A DNA stretch of 64,000 nucleotides from Carallia brachiata (lineage: Eukaryota > Streptophyta > Magnoliopsida > Malpighiales > Rhizophoraceae). Numbering within the stretch: position 1 is the first letter of the stretch; each line of letters opens with the position of its first letter. Shown here piece after piece: positions 12,558 through 25,369 of the stretch. The stretch covers positions 3,364,213-3,428,212 of the forward strand of contig JADCRB010000030.1 in the NCBI GenBank assembly GCA_021464245.1, read 5' to 3'. The notes under the pieces are model-generated. The model did no database searches and was not told where the DNA came from. It saw nothing but the letters and a program-made list of their open reading frames with translations. Both the position numbers and the translations under genes were made by a program.

Positions 12558-12742
12558 AGTCCCGGTTTTTTTTTTTCGACATATATTAGAAAGATAATTA
12601 ACTATTAATTTTTTACGACTATATATATTTTGAGTAATAAAAAAATAAATTAATAAAATATATTTTTTTTTATTACTCTTTTTATTGATATAGTTAAAAA
12701 AATTTGATAATTAATTATTTTTTTAATAAATCTTGGGACAAA
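12558..12742. mobile_element. small fold-back MITE
   Basis: The sequence from gtccc (12560) to gggac (about 12738) folds back on itself: the left half (ataattaactattaattttt, gagtaataaaa) is mirrored on the right (aaaatttgataattaatt, tttattactc). There is no coding content. Similar imperfect fold-backs occur near 13470-13620 and 36345-36515. Confidence 0.6.
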
Positions 12743-13913
12743 ATATCATGTTCCTAATCCATTCCCTAGTATTTCAAGGTAAGGAGCAGAGGTGCATGAG
12801 AGAAACAAGGGAAAAAGTACATCACGAGAAATTTTTGTATATGAATACAAATGACACCTAAATTTTTTGTATCTAGTGCGATATTTTTTATAATAAAAAA
12901 ATATATATTTAATTTTTTTATTACAAAATATATTAACAGCAGATACAAAAATTTTAAGTATTATTGCATGAGTACATAATTTTAAATAAAAAAAAATTTT
13001 GTGCCGTAATAGTACCGAATAAACAAATAGGCAGAAATAAACCCGAGTGACGTAAACACGACCTATATACACCAATCTTTTGAAAGTACATCAGCCGCAC
13101 CCGCAAAGTGTGTAGGCGTAACAACGTATCCTAGTCAATAAATTCTTGATTGAGAGGCCTTGGGGGATAGATGGAACAATAAAAAGGGTGAAACTAATGC
13201 ACAGTACATATGATTTGTAGGCTAGTTGTGCTATTTTCTTCCCTATTTATGATAGATTCTCTCGATCACTTCATGTCGAGTTTATATACGCGTTTATCGA
13301 ATATTAATACAGTGATCTCAATTCGGTGAAAAAAAAAGTTTGCGAGGCGTGGAAATTAAGCTTCCAAAACACCTTTGTGTTCTACTTGGTTACCTGTTCT
13401 ATCCCCTAGTCACTCGAATCAGCTCAAAGAAGGGCTTTCGCTTTAGGAAAAAGTTTCTGCACCGTCAAATTTCGTCAAAATGCAATTAATTTTTATCTTA
13501 ATACAATCACATTGATATTTTATATGAGACTAAAATAAAACAATAAAATATATTTATTTTTATTATATTATATTTTTTTAATATTGTTATACTAAATTAA
13601 AAATTAGTTAAATTTTAATGCTTTGGATGGCAATATTGTATGGTGCACAAAACACACTCTTTGCTTTATTGGAGTGAAAGTGAGGCCCCGAACAAATTTT
13701 TTGAAAGCACTACTGGAGATGCTTCTTATCTCCCACATGGTCATTCGTCCAAAAGTTTTTGCAAACAATGTACCACTTGAACAATTGAGGAATAAGAATC
13801 TATAATGAGGGAGTTGTGGGGGCTTTAACGTGCACCTCACACATACATATCAGAATCAAATACCTTTCTTTTTGGTGTATGGAATATAGCACTTTGCAGC
13901 AAGTAGTGGCAAA
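12743..13913. other. spacer with a decayed fold-back near 13470-13620
   Basis: No gene supported. The stretch 13470-13620 has complementary A+T-rich halves (attaatttttatcttaatac against ttaaaaattagttaaatttt) and may be a relic of the 12558 family. Confidence 0.4.
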
Positions 13914-13936
13914 CCCCCCCCCCCCCCCAAAAAAAA
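13914..13936 (+). repeat. C15-A8 homopolymer junction
   Basis: Fifteen C residues are followed by eight A residues, about 80 bp before the start codon of the second PP2 gene. Such a run is rare in plant DNA and its true length in an assembly is uncertain. Confidence 0.9.
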
Positions 13937-14015
13937 CAACAACCCTTGCAAACCCTTAATTTATAGTTGTCGATGACAGTAGAAATTAACCAAGTCACTG
14001 TATGGCTGCGAAGAT

Positions 14016-15287
14016 ATGGGGACAAGGTGGTCGCAGGATGGGGCTTCACAGTCGCAGTCACAGCCAAGTGATGAAGAGTCTGTGCATAGAAAGTCATCGC
14101 AACGCACTGTGACTGTGGAGAAGGCAAACGAAGCAGGAGGAGTACTAGTTAGTGATGCCAAATCCAAGACAGCGAAGAAAGCAGCGGCAGAACACAAGTC
14201 CCAGGAGAAAGCAAGGGATCAGGAAACAAGATCAACAGATGATGCTAGTCATCATGATGAGCACGGTAACACCAAATCCATTACTAATGTTAAAGCCGCA
14301 GTACAAGATGTGAAGCTTCCTCATAAATGCGAGGCCATTTTGAGAGGCGGAGATGCAAATCCACCAATTTGCTGGTCGCCGATCGATAAACTGTATGATC
14401 AACTCTGCAAAGGCGTTTTCTTGAATCAAAACAGGAAGGCAAGTGCCTCTCTTCTTTATATCCTGTCATCTTTCTCTCTCTTTTTTTTTTTTTTTTTTTG
14501 TGCGTGTGTTTTTTATTTTGGATATATAATATGCATCTGCTTAATTTCTTCCTATAAAAAAGGAAACTACACAAAGGATATAATGGAAAGAAACAAGAAA
14601 CATATGCTCATGCCTTAACACATAAACAATGTATGTATATATCAGTCAAATTCCAACGAATATATATATATATGTGCATAATTGCAGAAGTATTGGGTGG
14701 AAAAGGAGTCAAATAGCAACTGCTTTATGTTGTTTGCGAGGGAACTGTCGATCACTTGGGCTGACGACAATCACTACTGGCGCTGGCAGAGCCTAAATTT
14801 AAACGATATGGGGTACGTAGAATTGAAACCAACTTTGCTAGCTCCTCCTCCGTTTCAGCTGGCTAATTCTCTCTTGGCATGCATGCAGTGCTGCTGACAG
14901 CTTGCTTGTGGAAGTTGCTGAGCTATTAAATGTTTGTTGGCTGGAAATACATGCAAAATTCGACATATCAAATCTCTCACCATTCGTCCATTATGAAGTT
15001 GCACTTGTGGTAATGTTAACAGACAAGTCTTATGGATGGGATGCTCCAGTCACTTTAAGACTTACCCTGCCAAATGGAGCCAAGCAAGAACACAAGGAAG
15101 TCTTGCTTGCTAAGCCCCGAAGGCAATGGATTGAAATCCCAGTTGGCGACTTCTACCTACTTCACAGGACATTATTAATAGTAATGCTGGGGACATTGAT
15201 ATTTATGCATATGAATATGAGGTCGGAAATTGGAAGAAGGGACTTATTATCAAAGGTGTTCTTATTCAGCCAAAGAAACATATGTAA
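14016..15287 (+). CDS. PP2-A family gene with frameshifted 3' exon (possible pseudogene)
   Basis: Exon 1 is 14016-14438 and encodes a polar N-terminal extension of about 100 residues rich in Ser, Lys, Gln and Asp, then PPICWSPIDKLYDQLCKGVFL. Exon 2 (14688-14812) gives KYWVEKESNSNCFMLFAREL; exon 3 starts at about 14889 and carries VAELLNVCWLEIHAKF, YGWDAPVTLRL and QWIEIPVGDF. This is the PP2 lectin domain of long A-type members. Two oddities: intron 1 fits only a GC-AG intron (AAG|gcaagt), and just after VGDF (15151-15160) the frame breaks. The expected C terminus (NAGDIDIYAYEYEVGNWKKG, ending at TAA 15285-15287) lies in another frame, consistent with loss of one base. Read without correction, the protein ends at 15306 with an unrelated tail. 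A sequencing error cannot be excluded. The exon 3 start is ambiguous among three in-phase AG sites. Confidence 0.8.
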
Positions 15288-15697
15288 TTATTATTATTAT
15301 ACATAGCTTAGCTGAAGAATGATTCAGAGTCCAGTAAACTGATTTACAAAAATAGACTAGCTAGTACTTTTTTTTTCTCTTACAAGTGGAGAATGGTCGG
15401 GAAATCTCAACTCGATCTAGAAGCAGGAATTAATGAATATTATTGCAAACTTATGCATAACCAAGTAAGGGAAGAATGGCTCAGCACTGTTTCTTAATAT
15501 TGGTGCTGTCTGCTGTGGCGCCATAAACTTTGGACAGCAGCAATTTCAATGCGATGCCCATAAGTGAACAGATGCAATTGTATTTCTTAGAGATTAGTAG
15601 ATTACACTATTATCAGCATAACTATATGTTATGAGCTTTTTTTTTACCAAAGGAGAACGTCTTTTATCCATTATGAAAATGGGTTTGTGGAATAAGT

Positions 15698-15735
15698 GTG
15701 TGTGTGTGTGCGTGTATATATATATATACACACAA
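15698..15735. repeat. (TG)n(TA)n(CA)n self-complementary microsatellite
   Basis: A TG run, a short TA run and CACACA form a sequence that can pair with itself. Confidence 0.85.
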
Positions 15736-17659
15736 GCTCCACGTCTAAAACAAAAGAAAAGAGAAAAAAAAAAAAAAAGTCCCAAAGGTTCCATACTTTC
15801 CACCAAAGAGAAAAAAATAAAAGGAACATAAGAAAAAAAACATAGGAGATTTCTAATTCGAATCACTTAAAATATGAATTAAGTCAATTCAATTTTAAAT
15901 GTGAGTGAAAATAAAATTTAAAATGAAATTCAGTTGAAATAAAAAAATAAAATAAAATAAATTTATATGATACAAGATGTATTATACTCACAAAAAATGT
16001 GATTCGTTCAATGGTTTTTTGAGTTATAGGTATTTTTTGTGTTTTACTATTTCACATGATGCCGAGAAGCCTGGGAGTTTAATTAATAGCAATATGTTGT
16101 GTATTCTCACTAAGAATATAATTTAAGGGGAACCTATTTTGCCCTATGATTCTCATGATTTAAAGGTTCTCCATGGTTTTTATAGCTTTTTTTTTTTAAC
16201 TATTGAATAAAATTTTGCCCTTCAAAGAACAGTTACGAACTAATTAACTGAAATTTAAAATTTTGAATAAATTGGTTTTCCGAGTGAATTGCAATGATGA
16301 ATGCATTTCTGCTCCAGGGATTTAGTGAGAATTGCTCTGCTATCCCATCCCAAGTGTCAATGCAGGTTTGGGCCTCGTTTGCACAGGATGAAGGGATAAA
16401 AGCTATCGGCTGAGTTTGTCAAGTTACGGGCTTATCAAGGGTGGAATATGGATGGCCCATCATAAAAATCAAGATTGACTCTTGCAAACCAAAATGCATT
16501 TCTCTCGATTCCACCTACTATGCCAACCAAAATCTTTTACTTCCTTTTTTTTTTTTAATAAAATAAATTCATAATCTTATATTATATAAAATTATTTTTT
16601 TAATTTTTTTTTTAAATAGACCACACTTCCTATATGATATAAGATTATAAATAAGTTATACTCATTAAAAAATAAAATTTAAATTAAAAATTACCTAAAA
16701 TCATTATATTAATTATTGGGTATTACGTTCGTAATTAAAGGGAATATTTTTTTTCCTATACATACGTTGGCCTATCTAGCTGGATAGCATTTGACGACCC
16801 AAAAATGCAAGACTCTGGACTATTTGCGAACCAATAGCAACCTGGTTAAAGAGACAATTTCATTCATTTGGGTAAATCAAAGGTCGTTTGTACGATTCTT
16901 CCCGTATATTAAGAGTTCGTTTCGTACTTTTAAGTATAATTAGTTATAATATTTTATTAAAATAAATTTTTTAGTCTTATGTTCAAGTTAATGAGTCTAT
17001 TATCGTCTCCTAATATTTGGGCCTCCCTTGTGACAAAAAAATAAAATTCATTTTCACTAAAATAAATGATTACGTTACAAACATAAAATTCTGGAAAATG
17101 AAGCAAAACTGTGGACAGAAATATTTCACTGTATATATACAGGAATAGAATCAATAAATAGATCAAACCGGCCGGCGTAAGACAGCTTTCAAGGACCTTT
17201 TGTCAACGTTTATAAGGTAGCTAATATACAAGCTAGTCACTGTCACACAACTCATACTACATAACTTTTCAATTTGAATTTATTATAATTCAATTTATAT
17301 ATAGAAGAACAAGTTAAGGAAAGCAAAAAAAGATTCCATGCGTAACAAATGGACATAATAACGTGCCTGTACCTGTCGCAGGCCAACGTTCACCATATAC
17401 ATTGCGTCATGACTCATGAGGCATAATTAAGATAGGAACAATGTTCTTGGGCCCGGAACTTGTGTCCGGGTGGGCTGGGAATTAGCTAAATACACCGATT
17501 TTAGATATTATTAAATATATTAAAAATAATATTAAATATTATTTAAATTTTAACAAAAAAAATTACAATTGATTGTCGGGACATGGCCGGGACACTAAGT
17601 CCCGGTCCAGGTAACCCCTCTGTTGAAGATATTAATCTGTGACAAATTCATTTGTTCAA

Positions 17660-17704
17660 TATATATATACATACATATGCACATACATATATGTGTGTAT
17701 TTGT

Positions 17705-17760
<56 letters not shown>
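17660..17760. repeat. compound TA/CA/TA/CA microsatellite
   Basis: Alternating purine-pyrimidine tract of about 100 bp including about 11 CA units and about 12 TA units. Such tracts can extrude as hairpins or take up Z-DNA. Confidence 0.9.
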
Positions 17761-20700
17761 GTAAAGAGTACAAATTGAGAAAGAACAAAACATTTGGTAA
17801 TGAAAAAAATAAAAAAACAAACAAATTGTAAAGATCAAAAGAATCAACAATGAAAAAGCTTTTGTTGGATATAGTTAGTCACTGATATATATATAGATAG
17901 TACTAGCTAGTACAACAGCCAGCAAGCCAGCCAGTATTCAATCAAGGGATCAATTTGTTGTTACTTTTCATGTCTACTCTGCTAAAACTAGCAACAGCTG
18001 GCCATTCGGCCGGCGATCGAGGACGTGCACCCGTCTTATTAGCTGCCCACTATCGGTCCCGCCAGGCCACCACTGCTTTTCTTTCTGGTTTCTACTCACG
18101 ACTAGGACACATTTCAGACTCATTTTGGATATTTCTCAAACACATCTTAGGCATTTCTTGAATACATCTCGAATATGTCTTGAAGTTAATATCATAGATT
18201 TTAAGAATAGTTCAACATTTTTCTAAAACCATTGCAGAAAAGTTAATAATAATAAAAATATGGGATTATTATTAATGTAAACACAAAATAGTCTAAGGTG
18301 GATTCTTTTAGATCATATCTAGCATATTTCCATCTGGTATATATACATCTAAAATTACTAATAAAATTTGATTCAAAAATTAAAATCTGGTATATACATC
18401 TTGAAATTTTATTATGAGTTTTTTTAATCTTTTTTTTCTTAATAATTAATGAATAGAGGAGGTTTTTTTTTATTCAAGCTAAAGAAGCACTTTTTTTTAC
18501 TTTTTTTTTCCATAATTAATGGATAGAGAATTTTTCTTGGCTTTTCTATTATATAGGATAATGCAAGACTAAACTCTAGAGTATTTTTAGTTTTTGTTTA
18601 ATGTATGAATTAATGAGAAAAAAACCACGTGTCAAAGAGAAAAGCTGAAGACTTTCTCTCAATTTCAACTTATATTTATATTAGCTTTTTCTGTATACTA
18701 TTTCTTAAGAAATTGATATATCTTATGTATGTATCATGTCGTATCTATGTGTAAACACGTATAACATGTAGATGCCGAGAAGGACTTTCCGATTGAGCGA
18801 ATTTGAAAAAGAAAATACAAATTAATTGAAATCGCAATGCTTCCTTTCGGATAGTGACATTGTGACCCGAAAAAAAAATGATAATTGGAGGGCGTGGGGT
18901 GGGACAAACAGAAGGCGTCTTAAACCCATCCGTAAAGAATCACAAATTGCGAGAAATAATATAATTAAAGAAAAGTAGAATGTGCAAGGCTTATTCAGCA
19001 TCAATCTTATAATAATATAAAGGATAGCTAATGGAAGAAAATTAATGACCTCAGGTATAAAAATACATTTCTATTTGCTAGTTGACATAACCCCGTATTA
19101 TATATTATACATACAAAACTGTTGCCAGAAAAAATATGCAATAAATTTTTTTTAACAACGAAAAATATGCCAATAATGAACTAGCGTAGTGTACGCTGAA
19201 TATTGCCAATGATACTTTCTGACCACACAGCACCGAGGTAAAAAAAATTCTAACCAAGATTTTTAATTAGCAAACAAAAGCTAGGTACCCGTTCATAGAA
19301 GAATATGATTGGAAACAAGGTGAAGGAAAAATGGGAATCAAGTACTTAACGAACACGTAACGAATCGAATGAAAATATGCGGAGGGTTGTCCTTGAACAT
19401 GCAGTCACTATTAAATTAATAAATGAAGAAAAAAATACTAAATAATAACATTTAACTAACAACAAAGTGATAACACTGTAATATGATTAAAATTTGAAAA
19501 AAAAAAAGATATATTATTAGATATTATTGAATTAATTACATAATTATTTTTTGTCTATTTAATATTAAGTTGTGTATTGAAGCTTCAAATAAAATATTGG
19601 TATTGGAGCTCTTAATGAAGAAACAGAGAAAATGGGAGTTAAGGATTAAGAATGGGTATGTGTTTGCGCAAAGTACCTAGTGAAGGTATGAAGTATTTAT
19701 AACCAATTGGATCCCTTCAGAGCTCATATAATTGGCCGACCAATAGAGTACGGACTAAGTTGGCATCCCAATCGCCAAGCCGGCACCGTTAGAAAAGTAG
19801 TGTGGCGTGTCCTTACTGCCAAAAGTGATGAAGGTAATGGGACGACGTTGGTCGGGAGCGCATCCTACAAGCACAAGAAATAGAGGCTCTCATTCTGTTT
19901 TACTAAGCCTCTCTAGTGGTTACGCGTGTAATTTAGATTGGAACTTAATGAACCTAAGAGAAGGCCTATTCAAACAGGTTTTTTTTTTTTTTTGGGTCAT
20001 TTATTCAAATAGGTCTTTAGATTGTGTAAGTTCATACGAAGGAGGTTGCATAATGGGCTAGAGGCCATGGTGGACAATGTGCTTATCACTGGTCACAAGA
20101 AAAAAAAAAAGAAACAAGTCTATCATACCATAAAAACAAAGAAAAAAAGAAAAAAAAAATCTTTTAGTAACACCTAGTATTAGAGTGTAGACTTTTATTA
20201 TAAAGATTTTATATTTTAATTTTGAAAAGAGAAAACGTGAAATTTTTAAAAAAAGAAAGTTAATTCTATTGTTTAACTAATGATTTAGTGGACCTCGTAG
20301 TATATTAATAAAAGAATAAAAAGAAAGAAGGAAATCGATCATAACTTGTGCTTGATTTGCATTCACCATCATATCGACCTTAATCAAATGAGGATTCAAC
20401 CCTTTGAGCTAGATTACAAAGCAAAACCATGTGACTCTCCTCATACATATCAATTGGATCGAACGTATTAAACAAAAAACATGTGGTCCTCCGATCCATT
20501 GGGGCTTTGTCTCTATGTCATCAGTCATTGTTTGTCAATCAATTAAAGATCCAAAGACAGAAGAGCAACCCAAAACTAAAGACAAAATGCTTGCAGCCCT
20601 CAAACTGATTCCGCTCCAACCTGGCCAATGTTCCCAATGCATTATCTTCCATATATATATTGAATTCAATTAATTAAAAAGAATTTATTGCGAGTGTTAC

Positions 20701-21820
20701 TGAAGGTCCAAGAGAGTCACTAAGCACATGGCACTGCCTGTATTTTATTAGCTTCCGCCCTTAGTCCTTAATTAATCTGAAAGAAAACTCAACAAGCCCC
20801 ATTAGAAAGATCAAATTTTAATGGATAATATAGACCTAAAGCCTACTCACCTGTACCTCTCATGTAGTTATTTATATATATGCCTACAAATACGGTTTAA
20901 TATTAATTTTGGCTGTTACAAGTTCATTATCATACTATATACTATATAGTTGATTTTGATTTGTTATAACATCCATTTATTGAGGGTGCCCGGCAGGGAA
21001 TTGACCAATAAAATTTAATTTGCCATACATCATATATTTTATTTGTTTTGCTTTCTTTTTCTTAATTAATGGTGGCATTTATATTTGTTGAGCATGCACG
21101 TTACTTTCAGTTGCGTTTTGACCCTAACAATTTGTTCAGATATTAAGAGGAAATCCTAATTAATTAATTAATTAGTGCACTATTAATTAATTGAAAGGAA
21201 AAGCTATATATGCATACAATAATAAGCATAAAGTTTACACGTGAAATGTGGATTGTTGGACCACTAAAAATATATTGAATTTAAAAAAAATAAATTAACT
21301 ATTAAATTAATTACGTATCTTTTATATACCACAAATTGTGTGATTAAGTAATCGCGTACTTAATTAAATATATGAATATGAGTGGTGTGTGGGAGGTCTG
21401 GGTTTCTCTGCTTGTTAAGAAGGCCCAGTGGTCCCTTATATATTATTTCAATTATAATATAATAGGGAAGAGCAAGTATATATGTTTTGAATATTTTTTT
21501 TTGGATGATATCCCAGTTAAAATGGTAATTAATATTTTTAAAATAATATTAATAGTTTTTAAATATAAAAATAACAATATTTTTAAAATATAAATTCTCA
21601 TTTCAAAAATATCAATTACAATTTTAATTCAGATACTATCCAAAACAAATACACTTCGGACGCCTTTTTTCAATAGGAAAATGGTGCATGCCTGGCGTAA
21701 ATTGAGAGAGAGAGAGAGAGAGAGAGGGTTACTGTCAATAGCTGTAAGGATGGACCAAAAGCCAACATTAAATACTCCACATATGACATCGGAAAGAAGA
21801 AGACAGACAAGTGCACATCT

Positions 21821-21830
21821 TCATATAAAG
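21821..21830 (+). promoter_or_regulatory. probable TATA box of MIR167
   Basis: The sequence tcatataaag lies about 255 bp before the mature miR167 sequence, a usual distance for a plant pri-miRNA promoter, and would place the transcript start near 21850-21860. Assigned by position and consensus. Confidence 0.5.
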
Positions 21831-22049
21831 AGAGGGAAGATGGTGACGATCGAGAGATGAGAATTCCTTTAATGGCCTGGCTAGCTAGGCTAAACCATAT
21901 ATATTATATATATGCATGGCTTCAGTTCTGCTAATTTAATTTTCTCTCATTCCCAAATAACCTTTTGGTGTTGATGAAGCTTAGGCTCTCTCAGTACTCT
22001 TTCTTTTTAGCAGAGGGCCAAGACCTGCAGTCCAAGCATCCTTCTTTGC

Positions 22050-22770
22050 TGGCTATACATGTTGGTTTGAGAGGCTGAAGCTGCCAGCATGATCTGGTAA
22101 TCAATCAATTATATATATATGTATATGAACGCACACTCACATACACACGCATATATGTATATTATTCATAATATGTTCTTATAATTATGATTAAGTTGGA
22201 GTATATACATGATTTCAGACCAAAAGATATCACACAGTGATCGATTAGACATATATATACATACATATATTCTTTTACCTAGTAATAGGGTACGCAACAA
22301 CTTATTAACTAACGGAGCAACAAATTAATTGGTAGATCAGTAATAATTAGCACACAGTACGGAGCTACGTATTTTGTTGTCCACAGCACAGTTTCTTGCT
22401 TAATAATTTCATGCTGCATGAGAATTAACAGTTGGGATTTTTAGTAGCAAACCAGTGGCCATTGAAACTGAAATTAATCAACAACGCACCCATATGTCAT
22501 AGCCATAGGAAAAGAGAGTCTTCTGTAGTCCATCCTGTCCTCAAAAGGGCTTTTTTTTCCATTTTTTGTTTTTGTTTTTGTTTTTTTTTGTTCCACGGCT
22601 CTTAATTTAGACAGGAATTTAACTGTGTGGAAATTTAAAACAGCTGCTTGAGATTAATTGATTGGCTAAGAGTGTGTGTGTGTGTGTGTGCGCATATGCT
22701 TGGGTAAAGATATATGGGTTCCATCAGGTCATCTAGCAGCTTCAATCACTCAATCACCAACAATCATATG
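22050..22770 (+). ncRNA. MIR167: MIR167 precursor with long loop
   Basis: Positions 22076-22097 begin tgaagctgccagcatgatct and end gg, the full 22-nt miR167 of the c/d type. A complementary star arm lies at 22723-22744 (caggtcatctagcagcttca), pairing at about 18 of 21 positions with one gap. Pairing continues outward: gttggtttgagag before the mature sequence pairs with ctcaatcaccaac after the star. The loop is about 625 nt, long for a miRNA, and holds a TG repeat at 22673-22690. miR167 cuts transcripts of the auxin response factors ARF6 and ARF8 and so controls flower, fruit and root development. Arabidopsis MIR167D is also, from memory, a long-loop precursor. The mature sequence is certain; the precursor ends are estimated. 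Confidence 0.93.
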
Positions 22771-23215
22771 GTAGAAGGAAATGTGAATGAAAGATTACTG
22801 TCATCTGTCTGTCTGGCCCTTTGCTCTCGCAAGTGACAACCACAGCACAGGTAATTGTTTTGCCAGTTGACTTTACTTATTATTATTACTATTATTGTTC
22901 GAAAAAAAAATAATTACTAGTTTTTTGCACATGCGTGTTGAATCACAATTTTTTTATTAACTTTAATTTTTATTGTTTAAGTAACGTTTTGAATATGTGA
23001 AAAATTTACTCACTGATAATTGGATTTGAAAACTATGGTTAAAAAAATAGAATTTATAAGAAAATTTATAGAGTGAAGAAATAACAGAATGTTAAGAACA
23101 TTGCAAAAAAAATAAAAAAATAAAAATAACATGTTAGAATTTCAATGTAATACCAATTATGAAATTTAGATCTTTTGACTTAATTTCTTTAATGTTTACA
23201 ATGTCAAAGTTAATG

Positions 23216-23218
<3 letters not shown>

Positions 23219-23258
<40 letters not shown>
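23219..23258. repeat. (TG)n microsatellite
   Basis: About 19 uninterrupted TG units followed by TATATA. Confidence 0.95.
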
Positions 23259-23263
<5 letters not shown>

Positions 23264-24980
23264 TGAATTTCATTTAATAAATATGAGTCGCCTAACAAAC
23301 ATTAGCTAGTACTAGATTTTGAAATCTTATCCTACAAATTATTATCTGATGATATCAATCAATTGAAATTTAAAGAAAAATAAAAGTAAAAGTAATAAAA
23401 GTAATGTAACTATGGTCATTTTGTCAATTATAATTAAAAAGAGAATTTTATTTCTGTGCAAAAAATATATTCCTTTTATAATTAGAACTTCAATGTTTGT
23501 GTTAGAATTTCTTCTAGTATTAATGTTTATAGTTATAAACATTGAAGTTCAGCCCACCAATATTGGTCGTCCTATGAATAATGCTTTTCAAAATTGAGGG
23601 TAGCACAGTTGATGAAGGGACAAAATTCTTAGACCTTCTTTTATATGTTATAGATAATATTTTGGCTCTTTTATTAATTATCAGTTAAAAATTTTGTTAA
23701 TGTTGGATGCACATTTGCATTTTGTAGTGCAATTCCCCAGCTAAGAAATGTCTTTATTTGTCCTGATTTCGCTGGATATATATAATGTAATATTATAGAG
23801 ATTGAATGTCCCAAAAAATATGCTAGGCTCAAGGAATAAATATCCTTTTTGGTTAAACTCCCATTGTTGGTTATTTATTGGTTAGTTGAAGTTCAACTAT
23901 TGAGAATAAAACCCCTCTGATAAAAAACTGAAATTGAATTGTACATCGAGAGATAAATACTTCAGGTTAAAAATTGAAATCTTGCCCTTTAAAAACAAAG
24001 ATCATTTTATATATACTTTTATAAATTCCGAAGCTTTTGTCTTTAGGATAAGATAAGATTCTTAAAATATAATCGGAACAATTTACAACTCAATCGAAGC
24101 TAAGTTCTCAATTTCCCGAACGATCTCAAGCACTCACTTTTATTTCCCAGACAACTGTTGGTACATTCAAATTTCATTTCTGAAATACTCCCCTCCCAAT
24201 ATAAAATCAAATTCTGATATATTGTTGTGAAATGAATACACACACTTAATTCATTTAGATTAATTTTAAATTAATTCTTACCATTTGAAGACCGAAACCT
24301 GTTTGCTGTGAAGCTAGATTCTTAGTCTTAGAAAATGAAACTTATTCCTTGAGAAATTGAAGTCTAACTAGCTAATGAAGCGTACAATCATACGTACTTT
24401 AATGAAATTAATGTCTAACTAGCTTTTAATTATTAGTTAAATATAATACATACATATTTTAATTGAATATAAATTTTGAATTTAGCTAGTGATTGATTAG
24501 AATGAACACTCTACCTTTGAGAAAATTCTAACTATTGCTCTTGAAAACTATCCCTCATTTATTGAAAAATTGAATTCGCGCATTACCAAAAATAATAATA
24601 ATAATAAATGAATAAATCCTGTGCCTTTAGCCTTGTTTAATTATATTGTCATACCACCTTCTTAACTAATTAGATGTTGATGCATGTCACGATATTATCA
24701 CCCATTTTGCACCTATAAAATATGTTTCATCATTGGGATGTTACGGCCAAACTTAGCATCATGCCTTTTCTTGTGCCATTTTGAAATTCCAAGAAAAAAA
24801 AAAAAAATCCTACCATATTAGCCGTCGGCAAAACCCTGTTCCGATACCTCAACTTGCATTCCTAATTTAAAATTAAATTAATGAGGAAATGAATCATGAA
24901 TTATATTAATTTCAACTAATTAAATCAACATTAATCTCGTTCAAGCAAGCCACTAGGTACGTACGCGCATGTTGCAGGCA

Positions 24981-25012
24981 TGTGAATTCTAGAATTCACA
25001 TTAATTAATGTG
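24981..25012. repeat. two overlapping perfect palindromes
   Basis: tgtgaattctagaattcaca (24981-25000) is a perfect 20-bp palindrome, and cacattaattaatgtg (24997-25012) is a perfect 16-bp palindrome sharing its last four bases. No adjacent gene explains them. Confidence 0.85.
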
Positions 25013-25369
25013 ATCAGCCAATTGCTTAGCTCTGTGAGGAGTTATATTAATTCTTCAGAAATTCAGCAGCACAGCAGAAGTCAGTAGTATGAAAATGGGC
25101 CACTCCAGCCATTTACCTATACATATGTGTGTGTGTTTGAAATAATAAAAATAAAATAAAATAAATATGAGTGCAATAGAAATAAAATAAAGGATATATA
25201 AAATTTGAACTGTATAACTGTATTATTTTTAAAAATAGAATTATGTTTCGTAAATAAGTTGTCACCATATAATAGGTATAATGAAATTGTTTTAGATATA
25301 ACAAATCTTTCCACTGATATACACCTTACAGGCGAAGTATCAAAAACAGCACGAACTTATTTAACCCAA

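Larger units (their letters stand above)
15310..21815. other. 6.5-kb spacer without a recognised gene
   Basis: A+T-rich DNA with microsatellites (15698-15735, 17660-17760), homopolymers and a degraded MITE near 19430-19590. The short readings in it show no family motif and look like chance. A small G+C-richer patch at 17990-18080 was not identified. Confidence 0.5.
22771..25360. other. spacer without gene
   Basis: A+T-rich sequence with a (TG)n tract and a perfect palindrome (24981-25000). No coding region supported. Confidence 0.5.

Noticed and set aside
12746..13075. 109-codon minus-strand frame
   Set aside because: Low-complexity, Phe/Tyr/Ile/Lys-rich translation of A+T-rich DNA, with no recognisable domain.
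13604..13840. small frames on both strands before the second PP2 gene
   Set aside because: No motif or splice context; no recognised relatives.
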